Shown piece after piece: positions 6,060 to 16,145 of a stretch of 64,000 nucleotides of DNA. The DNA comes from Sideroxydans sp. (GTDB lineage: Bacteria > Pseudomonadota > Gammaproteobacteria > Burkholderiales > Gallionellaceae): contig JAGXGC010000020.1 in assembly GCA_024636935.1 (NCBI GenBank), positions 1-64,000 of the forward strand, read 5' to 3'. Every line of letters begins with the position of its first letter. Within the stretch, counting starts at the first letter, position 1. The notes under the pieces are model-generated. The model was given only the letters and a program-made list of their open reading frames with translations, made no database searches and was not told the origin of the DNA. The translations under genes were made by a program, and so were the position numbers.

Positions 6060-6788
6060 ATGAGCGAAGCATTAAGCAAAACCAACCTGCTGTGGGAAGA
6101 GACGCTTCCCGGCGGTGCGCACGGGTCCTTCGTGATGAAGCGCGGCACCGCCTTGCGCCTCACCGATGTGGAAGGCGGCGCCAACCTGAGCGCGCTGTTC
6201 TACAACCAGGAAGAGAAACTGGAACGCTACAACATGCCGGACACGCTGAAGGCCCAGCACACCGCGCATCTCACCACCGGCTTCGTGCTGTATTCCGACA
6301 TGGGGCGCGTGCTGGCCTCGGTCATCGGCGACAGCGTGGGCTGGCACGACACCATCAGCGGCATGAGCAATGCGGCGCTGGTCGAGAAGAAATACGGCAA
6401 GGCCGACTATCAGCAGGCGCGCAACGCCATGCACCGCAACGCACGCGACAGCATGCTGATCGAGCTGGGCAAGTGGGGGCTGGGCAAGCGCGACATCGTG
6501 CCCAACGTGAATTTCTTCAGCAAGGTGAGCAGCGACGAGAGCGGCGGACTGCACTTCGCGGCGAACCATACCAAGGCAGGCGCATTCGTCGAACTGCGTT
6601 TCGAGATGAACGTGCTGGTGGTGCTGTCTGCCACCCAGCACCCGCTCGACCCGAATCCAGACTACGCGCCCAAACCGGTGCTGCTGCAGGCATGGCGTTG
6701 CGGCACGCCCGATGAAAGCGACCACTGCCGCAACTTCCGCCCCGAGAACGCGCGCGGCTTCCACAACACCGAACTGTTGTTCCGCTGA
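6060..6788 (+). CDS. Carboxyguanidine deiminase subunit (urea carboxylase-associated, DUF1989)
   Basis: This 242-residue DUF1989-family protein belongs to the pair once called urea carboxylase-associated proteins. Published work shows that such pairs (CgdAB) deiminate carboxyguanidine to allophanate. Conserved stretches include [28 protein letters not shown] and [10 protein letters not shown], with cysteine and histidine residues typical of the metal site ([11 protein letters not shown] near the C-terminus). The ATG at 6060 is chosen because GAGGGA at 6047-6052 precedes it; the ATG at 6045 overlaps the upstream stop and has no such site. Which of the two genes is cgdA or cgdB is not assigned here. 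Confidence 0.85.
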   Translation: MSEALSKTNLLWEETLPGGAHGSFVMKRGTALRLTDVEGGANLSALFYNQEEKLERYNMPDTLKAQHTAHLTTGFVLYSDMGRVLASVIGDSVGWHDTISGMSNAALVEKKYGKADYQQARNAMHRNARDSMLIELGKWGLGKRDIVPNVNFFSKVSSDESGGLHFAANHTKAGAFVELRFEMNVLVVLSATQHPLDPNPDYAPKPVLLQAWRCGTPDESDHCRNFRPENARGFHNTELLFR

Positions 6789-6802
6789 GCGCAGGAGAGA
6801 AC

Positions 6803-7450
6803 ATGAGCATCGTTGAAAGCAAACTGAATCCGCAACAGGCGAGTTACGACATCGTGCTGCCCGCCGGTGAGTCCTGGCTGCATGAAGTGAAACGTGGACA
6901 GGTGTTCCGCATCCTCGATCTGGAAGGCAATCAGGCCGTGGATACGCTGTTCTACAGCGCACGCGATCCGCAGGAACGCTACAGCGCGGTGGATACCATC
7001 CGCGAACAGGGCAATCTCTATCTGACTGCCGGCACGAAGTTGTTGTCCAGCGAGGGCAATGTGCTGATGACCATCGTCGCAGATACCTGCGGCCGTCACG
7101 ACACCTTGGGTGGTGCCTGCGCAGCCGAGAGCAACTCGGTGCGTTACGCCATCGACAAGAAATACATGCACAGTTGCCGCGACAGTTTCCTGCACGCACT
7201 GGGGCATTGCGACTGCGGTATGGACAAGCGCGACCTCACCGCCAACGTGAACTTCTTCATGAACGTGCCGGTGACACCGCAGGGCGAGCTGACCTTCGCC
7301 GACGGTATCTCCGCCCCCGGCAAGTATGTGGAGATGCGCGCCGAGATGGATGTGTTCGTGCTGATCTCCAACTGCCCGCAATTGAACAATCCCTGTAACG
7401 CCTACAACCCGACGCCGGTGCAGTTGCTGATCTGGGATGCCGTCGCGTAA
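6803..7450 (+). CDS. Carboxyguanidine deiminase subunit (urea carboxylase-associated, DUF1989)
   Basis: This 215-residue DUF1989-family protein is paralogous to its upstream neighbour (compare [15 protein letters not shown] and [14 protein letters not shown] with the corresponding LPGG and [13 protein letters not shown] segments). Together the two should form the heteromeric carboxyguanidine deiminase that releases ammonia and yields allophanate. Cysteine/histidine clusters [12 protein letters not shown] and [10 protein letters not shown] are candidate metal ligands. A ribosome-binding site (CAGGAGAG) precedes the ATG, 14 bases after the previous stop. Confidence 0.85.
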   Translation: MSIVESKLNPQQASYDIVLPAGESWLHEVKRGQVFRILDLEGNQAVDTLFYSARDPQERYSAVDTIREQGNLYLTAGTKLLSSEGNVLMTIVADTCGRHDTLGGACAAESNSVRYAIDKKYMHSCRDSFLHALGHCDCGMDKRDLTANVNFFMNVPVTPQGELTFADGISAPGKYVEMRAEMDVFVLISNCPQLNNPCNAYNPTPVQLLIWDAVA

Positions 7451-7521
7451 AGACACCACGCATCCGGACGACCGGATGACTGACCAACACGCAGGACGAC
7501 CTGCGACTCAGGTGAAGAGCC

Positions 7522-10500
7522 ATGTTCGATAAAGTATTGATAGCCAACCGCGGCGCGATCGCCTGCCGCGTCATCCGCACCCTGAAGAAAATGGGTGTCC
7601 GTTCCGTGGCGGTGTATTCGGAAGCCGATGCCCGCTCGCTGCATGTGCAGATGGCGGACGAGGCCGTGTGCATCGGCAGTGCTGCCGCAGCCGACAGTTA
7701 TTTGCGCGGCGAACACATCCTCGAAGTCGCGCGCAGCACCGGCGCGCAAGCCATCCATCCCGGTTACGGCTTCCTGTCCGAGAACGCGGGCTTCGCCGAG
7801 CAGTGCGCCGCAGCGGGCGTGGTGTTCATCGGCCCGACACCGGACCAGATGCGCCGCTTCGGTCTCAAGCACACCGCGCGCGAACTGGCCGAGCAGAACG
7901 GCGTGCCCTTGTTGCCGGGCAGCGGATTGCTGGGCGATGTCGGCCATGCGCATGCCGAAGCCTCGCGCATCGGTTATCCGGTGATGATCAAGAGCACGGC
8001 CGGTGGTGGCGGCATCGGCATGCGCTTGTGCTGGAGCGCGGACGAATTGAACGAGGCGTTCCAATCGGTCGAACGTCTGGCGCGCGCCAACTTCAAGGAT
8101 GCCGGTATCTATCTGGAGAAATACGTCGAGCATGCGCGTCACATCGAAGTGCAGTTGTTCGGCGACGGCAAGGGCAACGTGATCGCACTGGGCGAACGCG
8201 ACTGTTCGGTGCAGCGCCGCAACCAGAAGGTGATCGAAGAGACGCCTGCGCCCAACATCACCCCGGAAGTCAGAAAGCATCTGCTGGATACTGCCGTGCG
8301 TTTGGGTGAAGCCGTCGGATACCAATCAGCCGGTACGGTGGAGTTCGTGTTCGATGCCTTGAACGGCGAGTTCTACTTTCTTGAAGTGAACACGCGCTTG
8401 CAGGTCGAGCACGGTGTGACCGAAGAAGTGACCGGTGTCGACTTGGTCGAGTGGATGGTGTTGCAGGCGGCGGGTGAACTGCCCGCGCTGGAAAACATAG
8501 ACATCAAACCCAAGGGCTCGTCTATACAGGTGCGCTTGTATGCGGAAGACCCGAACAAGAACTTCCAACCGTCCAGCGGCGTGCTGAGCGGTGTTGAATT
8601 CTCAGCCAATGCACGCAATGAGACTTGGGTTGAGCGTGGCAGCGAAGTGCCGCCCTACTATGACCCGATGATCGCCAAGATCATCGTCAAAGCGATGAAC
8701 CGAGATGCCGCGCTGGAGAAGATGAGCGCGGTGCTGGCCGAGACACGCGTCGACGGTATCGAGACCAATCTGGACTATCTGCGCCAGATCGTGGCCGACC
8801 ATGTGTTCGCCGAAGGCCGACAGACTACGCGCTATCTGAACGGTTTCCACTACCAGCCACACACCATCGACGTGCTGGAACCCGGCGTGCAGAGCAGCAT
8901 ACAAGACCATCCCGGCCGTCTCGGTTATTGGAACATCGGCGTGCCGCCTTCTGGTCCGATGGACGCACTGGCGTTCCGACTGAGCAACCAACTGGCGGGC
9001 AATGCCGCCGACGCAGCCGGACTGGAACTGACCGTGTCCGGCCCGACATTGAAGTTCAACAAGGACACAGTCATCGCCCTAGCCGGTGCGGCGATGAAAG
9101 CCGAGCTGGATGGCGAGCCATTGGCGTTCTGGAGCAGCCATGCTGTGAAGGCGGGCAGCGTGCTGCGTCTGGGCGCAGTGCAGGGCGGCGGTTGCCGTAC
9201 CTATCTGGCTGTCGCGGGTGGTTTCGATGTGCCCGGATATCTGGGTAGCAAATCCACTTTCACCTTGGGTCAGTTCGGCGGTCACGGCGGACGTACCCTG
9301 CGCATCGGTGATGTGCTGCATCTGGGTGTGGCATCGGAAACTTATGCGCAGCGCACGTTGCCGTCCGATCTGTTGCCGAGCTACAGCAAAGAATGGGAGA
9401 TTGGCGTGTTGTACGGGCCGCATGGTGCACCGGATTTCTTCACCCCAGCCGACATCGAGACCTTCTTCGCTACCGACTGGGAAGTGCACTACAACTCCAG
9501 CCGTACCGGTGTGCGCCTGATCGGCCCCAAGCCGGAATGGGCGCGACAGGACGGCGGCGAGGCAGGGTTGCATCCGTCCAACATCCACGACAACGCCTAC
9601 GCCATCGGCGCAGTGGATTTCACCGGCGACATGCCGGTCATCCTCGGACCGGACGGCCCCAGCTTGGGCGGTTTCGTGTGCCCGGTCACCATCGTGCATG
9701 CCGAGTTGTGGAAGATGGGGCAACTGCGTCCGGGCGATACCGTGCGTTTCCGCTTCATGTCTTTGGAACAGGCCAACCATCTGGAGCAGTTGCAGGACGC
9801 GACCATCGCGCAACTGAGCTTGCCGAAGAAACAAGATAGCTACCCCGCCGCGCAGGAGATGGGCAGCCCCATCGTGCACACCATCCCGGCTAAAGGCGAA
9901 CAGGTGCAGGTGGTGTATCGCCAATCCGGCGACCGCAATCTGCTCATCGAATACGGCCCGCTGGTGCTTGATCTCAACTTGCGCTTCCGTGTGCATGCAC
10001 TGATGGAATGGGTGCAGGCTGCGGTGACCGATGGCAAGTTGCCCGGCATCCTCGATCTGACACCGGGCATCCGTTCTCTGCAGATCCATTTCGACAGCCG
10101 TGAGTTGGCGCGTGATGCGCTGGTGAAGATGCTGATCAAGGCCGAGAAGAAATTGCCGCCGATCGAGGACATGCGCGTGCCGACCCGCATCGTGCATCTG
10201 CCGCTGTCCTGGGACGATCCATCCACCAAGCTGGCGATCGAGAAGTACATGCAGTCGGTGCGCAAAGATGCGCCATGGTGCCCGAGCAACATCGAGTTCA
10301 TCCGCCGCATCAACGGTATCGAGGACATCGAGACGGTGAAGAACATCGTCTTCGAGGCGAGCTATATGGTGATGGGCTTGGGGGACGTCTATCTCGGTGC
10401 GCCGGTGGCGACGCCGCTAGATCCGCGCCATCGTCTGGTCACCACCAAATACAACCCAGCACGTACCTGGACGCCGGAGAACGCGGTCGGTATCGGCGGT

Positions 10501-11142
10501 GCTTACATGTGCGTGTACGGCATGGAAGGCCCCGGCGGTTACCAGTTCGTCGGTCGCACCATCCAGATGTGGAACCGCTACAAGCAGACGAGGGATTTCA
10601 AGGAAGGTAAGCCATGGCTGCTGCGCTTCTTCGACCAGATCCGTTTCTATCCGGTATCGGAGCAGGAGTTGCTCAAGATGCGCGAGGACTTCGTGGCTGG
10701 TCGCTTCCAGCTCAAGGTCGAAGAGAGCACTTTCAGCCTGAAGGACTATAACCAGTATCTGCAGGACAACGACAAAGAGATCAGCGCGTTCCGCGACACG
10801 CAACGTACGGCGTTCGCCGCCGAGCGTGAGATGTGGAAGGCCAACGGTCAGGCCGAGTACGCTAACGATAGCAATGTCGCGGAGGCTGGCGCGGACAGCG
10901 AACTCGACCTGCCACCCGGCAGCCGTGCCGTTGCCGCGCACGTGGCCGGTAACGTGTGGGCCATCCCGGCTCCAGTCGGCAGCAAGGTGAAAGCGGGTGA
11001 TACGCTGGTGGTGATCGAGTCGATGAAGATGGAGATCGCCGTGGTCGCACCGTGTGACGGTGAAGTGATCCAGACGAGCTGTCGCACCGGCGGTCAGGTC
11101 GCAGCCGGTCAGGACTTGTTGGTGATACAGGGTGAGGAGTGA
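7522..11142 (+). CDS. Guanidine carboxylase (urea carboxylase family), biotin-dependent
   Basis: This 1206-residue multidomain enzyme carboxylates guanidine at the expense of ATP and bicarbonate. In order: biotin carboxylase (1-445; [35 protein letters not shown]), carboxyltransferase AHS2/AHS1 (KipA/KipI-like) domains about 450-1000 ([35 protein letters not shown]), and a C-terminal biotinyl domain with ESMKMEI near residue 1171, whose lysine carries biotin. Urea and guanidine carboxylases are close homologues; the guanidine riboswitch and linked DUF1989 pair favour guanidine. A published Asp/Asn difference in the carboxyltransferase site separates the two and was not resolved here. Length is normal. 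Confidence 0.9.
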   Translation: MFDKVLIANRGAIACRVIRTLKKMGVRSVAVYSEADARSLHVQMADEAVCIGSAAAADSYLRGEHILEVARSTGAQAIHPGYGFLSENAGFAEQCAAAGVVFIGPTPDQMRRFGLKHTARELAEQNGVPLLPGSGLLGDVGHAHAEASRIGYPVMIKSTAGGGGIGMRLCWSADELNEAFQSVERLARANFKDAGIYLEKYVEHARHIEVQLFGDGKGNVIALGERDCSVQRRNQKVIEETPAPNITPEVRKHLLDTAVRLGEAVGYQSAGTVEFVFDALNGEFYFLEVNTRLQVEHGVTEEVTGVDLVEWMVLQAAGELPALENIDIKPKGSSIQVRLYAEDPNKNFQPSSGVLSGVEFSANARNETWVERGSEVPPYYDPMIAKIIVKAMNRDAALEKMSAVLAETRVDGIETNLDYLRQIVADHVFAEGRQTTRYLNGFHYQPHTIDVLEPGVQSSIQDHPGRLGYWNIGVPPSGPMDALAFRLSNQLAGNAADAAGLELTVSGPTLKFNKDTVIALAGAAMKAELDGEPLAFWSSHAVKAGSVLRLGAVQGGGCRTYLAVAGGFDVPGYLGSKSTFTLGQFGGHGGRTLRIGDVLHLGVASETYAQRTLPSDLLPSYSKEWEIGVLYGPHGAPDFFTPADIETFFATDWEVHYNSSRTGVRLIGPKPEWARQDGGEAGLHPSNIHDNAYAIGAVDFTGDMPVILGPDGPSLGGFVCPVTIVHAELWKMGQLRPGDTVRFRFMSLEQANHLEQLQDATIAQLSLPKKQDSYPAAQEMGSPIVHTIPAKGEQVQVVYRQSGDRNLLIEYGPLVLDLNLRFRVHALMEWVQAAVTDGKLPGILDLTPGIRSLQIHFDSRELARDALVKMLIKAEKKLPPIEDMRVPTRIVHLPLSWDDPSTKLAIEKYMQSVRKDAPWCPSNIEFIRRINGIEDIETVKNIVFEASYMVMGLGDVYLGAPVATPLDPRHRLVTTKYNPARTWTPENAVGIGGAYMCVYGMEGPGGYQFVGRTIQMWNRYKQTRDFKEGKPWLLRFFDQIRFYPVSEQELLKMREDFVAGRFQLKVEESTFSLKDYNQYLQDNDKEISAFRDTQRTAFAAEREMWKANGQAEYANDSNVAEAGADSELDLPPGSRAVAAHVAGNVWAIPAPVGSKVKAGDTLVVIESMKMEIAVVAPCDGEVIQTSCRTGGQVAAGQDLLVIQGEE

Positions 11143-11149
11143 GGACGAC

Positions 11150-13045
11150 ATGAAACTCGATCTGAACATCGCCACCCTGCGCCGTCGTTATCTGGCGGGT
11201 GAGATGCATCCGCGCGAAGTGATGCAGGACATCGTTTCTCGCATTGGCGACGATCCGCATCATGTGTGGATATATCGTTTGCCACTGGAAGAGATAGAGA
11301 AGTATGTGTCTGCGCTGGCCGACAAGGATCCCGCAGAACTGCCGCTGTACGGTATCCCGTTTGCGATAAAGGACAACATCGATCTGGCCGGCGCACCCAC
11401 CACAGCGGGCTGTGACGAATATGCCTACCATCCGCAACGTCATGCCACGGTGGTGCGACAACTCATTAACGCCGGTGCCATCCCCATCGGCAAGACCAAT
11501 CTCGACCAGTTCGCCACCGGCTTGAACGGCACGCGCTCGCCACATGGTGCATGCCGCAATGCCATCAACCCCGATTACATCTCTGGCGGTTCCAGCTCCG
11601 GCTCGGCGGTGGCGGTCGCTTTGGGCCTGGCTAGTTTCAGCCTTGGTACTGATACAGCAGGTTCCGGGCGCGTACCGGCTGCATTCAACAATCTGGTCGG
11701 CGTAAAGCCCACGCGTGGCTGGCTTTCCACGCGCGGTGTGGTGCCCGCTTGTCGTTCACTGGATTGCGTGTCCATCTTTGCCTTGAATACAGAAGATGCA
11801 TCCACCGTGTTGTCAGTTGCGACGATGCTGGACGAGCAGGATGCCTATTCGCGTCAAGCGCGCACTTATGGTTTCGATTTTGGCTGTGCAGAGTCATTCC
11901 GCTTTGGCGTGCCACGTGAGGATCAATTGCAGTTCTTCGGCAATCAGGACGCGGCCGCACTGTTCCAGAAAAGTGTCGCGGCAATGGAGGCTATCGGTGG
12001 ACAGAAAGTGGAGATCGATTTTCTGCCATTTTTGAAATCAGCCCGCTTGTTATATGACGGACCTTGGGTGGCGGAACGCTATGCCGCCATACGTGCATTC
12101 TTCGATGCACATGCCGATGTCATCAATCCCGTGGTGCGCGAGATCATCGCGGGGGCGAAGAAGTTCTCCGCTGCCGACACTTTCGACGGGATGTACAAGT
12201 TGGAAGCATTGCGCGCAGAAGCCGCACTGACCTGGGGCAAGATCGATTGTCTGGTGACACCGACTGCCGGCACCATGTATCGCATAGCCGAGATGGAAGC
12301 CGACCCCATCAAACTGAATGCAAATCTGGGCTACTACACCAACTTCATGAACCTGCTCGATTGCGCGGCGGTCGCGGTACCCGCCGGTTTCCAACAAGAC
12401 GGCTTACCGTTCGGCATCACGCTGGTGGCACCCGCGCATCAGGATGTGCCCTTGCTGCATTTGGCAGAGAAACTGCTCAATGGTACAAGCCGTCATTCCG
12501 GCGCAGGCCGGAATCCAGTCACAACAAACAAACCGCGCAGCGGACAAAACCTGGGAATCGACCCGCATGCGCGGGAAATAGTTAATCATCTGGATTCCGG
12601 CCTTCGCCGGAATGACGCTGCAAATGTTCCTCTTGTCGGGCAATTTTCTGCGGGTCGTGTACGCGTCGCGGTGTGCGGTGCACACCTCGAAGGTCTGCCG
12701 CTCAATCAGCAGCTCACCAATCGCGGTGCACATCTGGTGGCACGCACGCACAGCAGCCCGGATTACAAATTCTATGCCCTGCCCGGTGGCCCGCCGTTCC
12801 GTCCCGGCATGGTGCGCGTGCCACAGGGCGGCAGCGCCATCGAAGTGGAAGTGTGGGAGATGGCAGACCGCGAGTTCGGTTCATTCGTGGCGGGCATCCC
12901 CGCGCCGCTCGGCATCGGCAAGTTGATGCTGGCGGACGGCTCATCCGTGACGGGTTTCATCTGTGAGCAGTATGCCGTGCAGGGCGCGGAAGACATCACA
13001 CACTTTGGCGGCTGGCGTGCCTATCTGGCACAGCGCGGAGCCTGA
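11150..13045 (+). CDS. atzF: Allophanate hydrolase with in-frame repeat insertion
   Basis: Allophanate hydrolase cleaves allophanate to two ammonia and two CO2, the last step of guanidine assimilation. The amidase-signature domain has lysine K74 (GIPFAIKDNID), the SSSGSA cis-serine near 149 and the nucleophile S172 (DTAGSGRVPAAFN). The C-terminal domain (GAHLEGLPLNQQL, YALPGGPPFRPGM) is typical of AtzF. Residues about 448-490 are translated from a 127-bp dispersed repeat lying between the two domains. Without it the length is about 588, normal for the family. The ATG at 11150 follows the carboxylase stop by seven bases; a 5' extension to 11132 has no support. Confidence 0.9.
   Translation: MKLDLNIATLRRRYLAGEMHPREVMQDIVSRIGDDPHHVWIYRLPLEEIEKYVSALADKDPAELPLYGIPFAIKDNIDLAGAPTTAGCDEYAYHPQRHATVVRQLINAGAIPIGKTNLDQFATGLNGTRSPHGACRNAINPDYISGGSSSGSAVAVALGLASFSLGTDTAGSGRVPAAFNNLVGVKPTRGWLSTRGVVPACRSLDCVSIFALNTEDASTVLSVATMLDEQDAYSRQARTYGFDFGCAESFRFGVPREDQLQFFGNQDAAALFQKSVAAMEAIGGQKVEIDFLPFLKSARLLYDGPWVAERYAAIRAFFDAHADVINPVVREIIAGAKKFSAADTFDGMYKLEALRAEAALTWGKIDCLVTPTAGTMYRIAEMEADPIKLNANLGYYTNFMNLLDCAAVAVPAGFQQDGLPFGITLVAPAHQDVPLLHLAEKLLNGTSRHSGAGRNPVTTNKPRSGQNLGIDPHAREIVNHLDSGLRRNDAANVPLVGQFSAGRVRVAVCGAHLEGLPLNQQLTNRGAHLVARTHSSPDYKFYALPGGPPFRPGMVRVPQGGSAIEVEVWEMADREFGSFVAGIPAPLGIGKLMLADGSSVTGFICEQYAVQGAEDITHFGGWRAYLAQRGA
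12491..12617. repeat. 127-bp inverted-repeat element inside the allophanate hydrolase gene
   Basis: Left terminus 12491-12518 (CGTCATTCCGGCGCAGG and on) and right terminus 12590-12617 are inverted copies with one mismatch in 28. A second 127-bp copy lies at 24921-25047. This is the widespread proteobacterial repeat that translates as RHSGAGRNP. Here the reading frame passes through without a stop. Confidence 0.92.
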
Positions 13046-13047
13046 GC

Positions 13048-13893
13048 ATGGAACTGCAACTGTTCAAAACACTGTGGGGGCATCAGGGCGCGCTGGATGA
13101 TGCAGCCCGTCAAGCGCTAGATGCCGGCTTCGTCGGTCTGGAAGGCAATGCCGACAACCTGCCGCGCGATGAACTGCGCGATGTGTTGCAGTCGCGCAGC
13201 CTCGCTTACATCCAAGAGATCGTCACCGGCGGCAACTATGTGCCGCGTCGACATGACACGGTGCTGGAGCACATCGCCGATGTGGAACGACAGTTACAAC
13301 TGGGAAGCTCACTCGACCCGCAATGGGTGACGGTGATCGGCGGATGCGATGCCTGGACGCTGGAACAGAGCGTGCGTTTCTTCGGCGAGTCGCAGGAGAT
13401 CGCGGCGCGTATGGGCATCGCCTGCAGCTTCGAGACACATCGCAGTCGCTCGCTGTTCAATCCGTGGATCACCTTGTCGGTGCTGGAGCGTTTGCCGGAA
13501 TTGCTTCTCACTTGCGACTTCAGTCATTGGGTGGTGGTGATGGAGCGGCAACTGGATGACGACTGGGATGCCGTGCTTGAAGTCGCCAAGCATGCGCATC
13601 ACATCCACGCGCGTGTCGGTTACGACCAAGGGCCGCAAGTACCCCATCCGGCTGCACCGGAGTATGCAGGCGCACTGGCTTCGCACCAGCGTTACTGGGA
13701 AGCGATCTGGTCGGCACAAGAGGACAGCGGCAGAACGCATTCCACCATGACACCCGAGTTCGGCCCCGACGGTTATTTGCATTGCCTGCCCTTCACCCAG
13801 CAACCGGTCGCAGATCTGTGGGAGGTCAATGCGTGGATGGGCAACACGGAACGGGAACATTTCCAGACATGGCAAAGGGGTATCGCACTTTAG
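13048..13893 (+). CDS. Sugar-phosphate isomerase/epimerase-like TIM-barrel protein
   Basis: This 281-residue protein of the xylose-isomerase-like (AP endonuclease 2) TIM-barrel superfamily has candidate metal ligands E in YIQEIV and ETH, D and H in CDFSHWV, H in HIHARVG, and a C-terminal E in TPEFGPDG. It starts two bases after the allophanate hydrolase stop, so it is the last gene of the riboswitch operon. No role in guanidine breakdown is known to me; isomerase, epimerase or hydrolase activity are all possible for the fold. Confidence 0.75.
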   Translation: MELQLFKTLWGHQGALDDAARQALDAGFVGLEGNADNLPRDELRDVLQSRSLAYIQEIVTGGNYVPRRHDTVLEHIADVERQLQLGSSLDPQWVTVIGGCDAWTLEQSVRFFGESQEIAARMGIACSFETHRSRSLFNPWITLSVLERLPELLLTCDFSHWVVVMERQLDDDWDAVLEVAKHAHHIHARVGYDQGPQVPHPAAPEYAGALASHQRYWEAIWSAQEDSGRTHSTMTPEFGPDGYLHCLPFTQQPVADLWEVNAWMGNTEREHFQTWQRGIAL

Positions 13894-13923
13894 AAGTCCA
13901 ACATCGTGCATAGGTCGGAAAGA

Positions 13924-13940
13924 TGCCCGAAGTGGGTGCA
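13924..13940 (+). promoter_or_regulatory. Candidate NtrC-binding site
   Basis: TGCCCGAAGTGGGTGCA follows the NtrC pattern TGCACYA-N4-GGTGCA closely, with an A-to-C change in the left half. It lies about 80 bp upstream of the sigma-54 candidate at 14003, a normal enhancer distance. Confidence 0.5.
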
Positions 13941-14002
13941 CGAATAGCAGTTTCAGGAAGTGGCAGCACCGGCGAAACAGGCCAGATCGCCGCATAGCAA
14001 GG

Positions 14003-14019
14003 TTGGCATGCAATCTGCT
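14003..14019 (+). promoter_or_regulatory. Candidate sigma-54 promoter of the binding-protein operon
   Basis: TTGGCATGCAATCTGCT fits the sigma-54 consensus. GG at 14005-14006 and GC at 14017-14018 are correctly spaced, with T before GC and T after. Transcription would start near 14030, about 63 bases before the binding-protein gene. Confidence 0.65.
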
Positions 14020-14092
14020 GTGAAAGGTATGTAGTTCAGTAGGGGAAACAACGCCCTTGCGTAATGGTTGGTTAATTTTAATAGGAGATCAA

Positions 14093-15073
14093 ATGATGGA
14101 TATCAAGAAACTCATCGCAGCTGTGGCATTGCTGGTTGCTTCATTCTCAGCAGTCGCAGCGACACCGGTCAAGATCGCTTTGACTACCTGGATCGGTTAC
14201 TCACCGTTCTACGTGGCCGAAGGCATGGACATGTACAAGAAGCAGGGACTGAAAGTCACACTGCAAACTTTTGCGGATCCGGCCATGCTGCCTTCAGCCG
14301 TTGCCGGTAAGGCAGTGGATGGCGCATTGATGACTTATGACCAAGTGATCGGTGCTGCTGCACAAGGCCAGGCGTTCAAGGTGGTGATGCCTATCGACTA
14401 CTCCAACGGCGGCGATGCTGTACTGGCGGATATGTCGATCAACAAGATCACTGACCTGAAGGGTAAGAAGGTCGCTTATGCACCGCTGTCTCCTTCCGAC
14501 TTCCTGATCTCTTATGCACTGAAGATTAACGGCATGAGCGACAAAGACATCAGCCCGATCAACATGACACCGGAAGCGATCCCGTCCGCGATGGCATCCA
14601 AGGCAGTACCGGCTGGTACGACCTATGAGCCGAACGTATCGCAGATCCTCGGCATGGGTGACGGCAAGCAGTTCCATGTGATCTATTCCTCTAAAGAAGC
14701 GCCCGGTCTGATCGCCGACGTGCTGGTATTCGACGAGGCTTACATCAAGAAGAACGGCAAGCAGATCACTTCGCTGATCAAAGCCTATCTGGACGGCCTG
14801 GCCTACATGAAGTCGCATCCGAAAGAAGCTTCCAAGATCATCGGCAAGGCTATCGGTGTGTCGGGCAAGGAAGTGCTGGAGCAACTAGAAGGTGTGTACA
14901 ACATCCCGCTGAAAGAGATGGCGCTGCCGTTCAAACCGGGCAAGGACACCAAGTCCTATTTCGTCAGCGGTGAAGTGATCAACGAGATCCTGATGAAGAG
15001 TGGTCAGATCAAGAAGCCGGTCGCGATTGCTACCACCATCGACGACACCTTCGTCAAAGCAGTGATGAAGTAA
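14093..15073 (+). CDS. ABC transporter substrate-binding protein, NitT/TauT family
   Basis: The 326-residue periplasmic binding protein has a signal peptide at residues 1-24 (KKLIAAVALLVASFSAVAA). The mature protein begins with the family pattern KIALTTWIGYSPFYVAEGMDMYKKQGL, and continues through two alpha/beta lobes. It is the likely ligand receptor for the permease/ATPase at 4370-6048, and so for guanidine or a relative; the pairing is inferred. The ATG at 14093 (or 14096) follows AGGAGATC; a longer frame from 14057 would bury the signal peptide. It has its own sigma-54/NtrC-like control region, separate from the riboswitch. Confidence 0.88.
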   Translation: MMDIKKLIAAVALLVASFSAVAATPVKIALTTWIGYSPFYVAEGMDMYKKQGLKVTLQTFADPAMLPSAVAGKAVDGALMTYDQVIGAAAQGQAFKVVMPIDYSNGGDAVLADMSINKITDLKGKKVAYAPLSPSDFLISYALKINGMSDKDISPINMTPEAIPSAMASKAVPAGTTYEPNVSQILGMGDGKQFHVIYSSKEAPGLIADVLVFDEAYIKKNGKQITSLIKAYLDGLAYMKSHPKEASKIIGKAIGVSGKEVLEQLEGVYNIPLKEMALPFKPGKDTKSYFVSGEVINEILMKSGQIKKPVAIATTIDDTFVKAVMK

Positions 15074-15084
15074 TGAAGTGAATC

Positions 15085-15114
15085 GCCCTTCCTTCCGTCT
15101 ATGGCAGGAAGGGC
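15085..15114 (+). terminator. Intercistronic hairpin after the binding-protein gene
   Basis: GCCCTTCCT (15085-15093) pairs with AGGAAGGGC (15106-15114). There is no T-run after it, so it is probably a partial terminator or an RNA-stabilising hairpin, letting the binding protein be made in excess over the downstream genes. Confidence 0.45.
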
Positions 15115-15133
15115 TTCATGCAAAGGAGCATTC

Positions 15134-16144
15134 ATGCGTTCGCGCATCTTTCGCCATGCAGATGGCGTCATTCTGAATTCGATCGCCATCACGTATGCCC
15201 TGAGCGGCTACGGGATCGGCTTGTGGTTGATGACGAGCAGCAATCTGGCAGTGGCCTCGTTGGCCACGCTGTGGTTCGCCCACGCGCTCATCATCTCCGC
15301 CTATCTGTTTCACGAGTTCGCCCACGACACGATATTCGCGCGCCATGACGCGAATACATGGGGTGGTGTGTTGATGACCTGGCTCACCGGTAGCTGCTAT
15401 GCGCGCTATGAGCATCTGCGCCACAAACACGTGCGCCATCATGTGGATCGCGCCGATGTCATTAGTCTGGATACCAAGGCACTGGTCCGGTCTCTACCAC
15501 GTACCCTGCAGCGTTTCATTCTGCTGTTGGAGTGGTGCTATGTCCCAGCCATAGAATTGCTGATGCATGCATTCGTCATCTTCCTGCCGTTTATGCGCGA
15601 AGAACGTCGTGCGGATAGAGGCCGTGTCGCACTCATCTTGCTGGTGCGCGGCATCGCGTTCGCAGCGCTGGCTTACTATTCGATACAAGCCTTGCTGCTA
15701 TACATCGTCGCCTACCTGATCATGGTCACCGTGCTGCGTTTTGCCGATGCCTTTCAGCATACCTATGACGCATATGCGATCCTCGAGAGCGACAAGGTGC
15801 CGGATGACAAGCTGCGCGACAAAGCCTACGAGCAGGCCAACACCTATTCGAATCTGGTCAGCGTGCGATGGCCGTGGCTGAACCTGCTGCTCCTCAATTT
15901 CCCCTACCACAATGCGCACCACGAACAACTGGCCGTGCCCTGGTATCGCCTGCCGGCGTTGCATCGCAAGCTGTACGGCGACAGCAACGGACCGGTCATC
16001 CCGATGTCTCGTTTACTGTCTCCTTTCCACCGGCATAGGGTGAAGCGCGTGCTGTCCGAGGATTACGGCGTGGTCGATACGGCGGCTGGCAAGGCGGACG
16101 GTTTCATCGGGGCGGTGTCTGTCTCATTCCTGACTGCGGTGTGA
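15134..16144 (+). CDS. Fatty acid desaturase-family membrane diiron protein
   Basis: This 336-residue integral membrane protein has the three histidine boxes of the desaturase/hydroxylase superfamily: HEFAHD (about residue 59), HLRHKHVRHH (about 97) and HNAHHE (about 266). These bind a diiron centre for O2-dependent desaturation or hydroxylation. Several hydrophobic segments lie between the boxes. The start at 15134 has a strong AAGGAG site. The gene sits directly after the transporter binding protein and before an EamA transporter, an unusual setting for lipid metabolism. A role in oxidising a nitrogen compound is possible but only inference. Confidence 0.8.
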   Translation: MRSRIFRHADGVILNSIAITYALSGYGIGLWLMTSSNLAVASLATLWFAHALIISAYLFHEFAHDTIFARHDANTWGGVLMTWLTGSCYARYEHLRHKHVRHHVDRADVISLDTKALVRSLPRTLQRFILLLEWCYVPAIELLMHAFVIFLPFMREERRADRGRVALILLVRGIAFAALAYYSIQALLLYIVAYLIMVTVLRFADAFQHTYDAYAILESDKVPDDKLRDKAYEQANTYSNLVSVRWPWLNLLLLNFPYHNAHHEQLAVPWYRLPALHRKLYGDSNGPVIPMSRLLSPFHRHRVKRVLSEDYGVVDTAAGKADGFIGAVSVSFLTAV

Positions 16145-16145
16145 G

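Noticed and set aside
7402-10197. Long minus-strand frames opposite the guanidine carboxylase
   Set aside because: Mirror frames of a GC-rich gene with strong codon bias; His/Ala/Arg-rich sequence without domain features.
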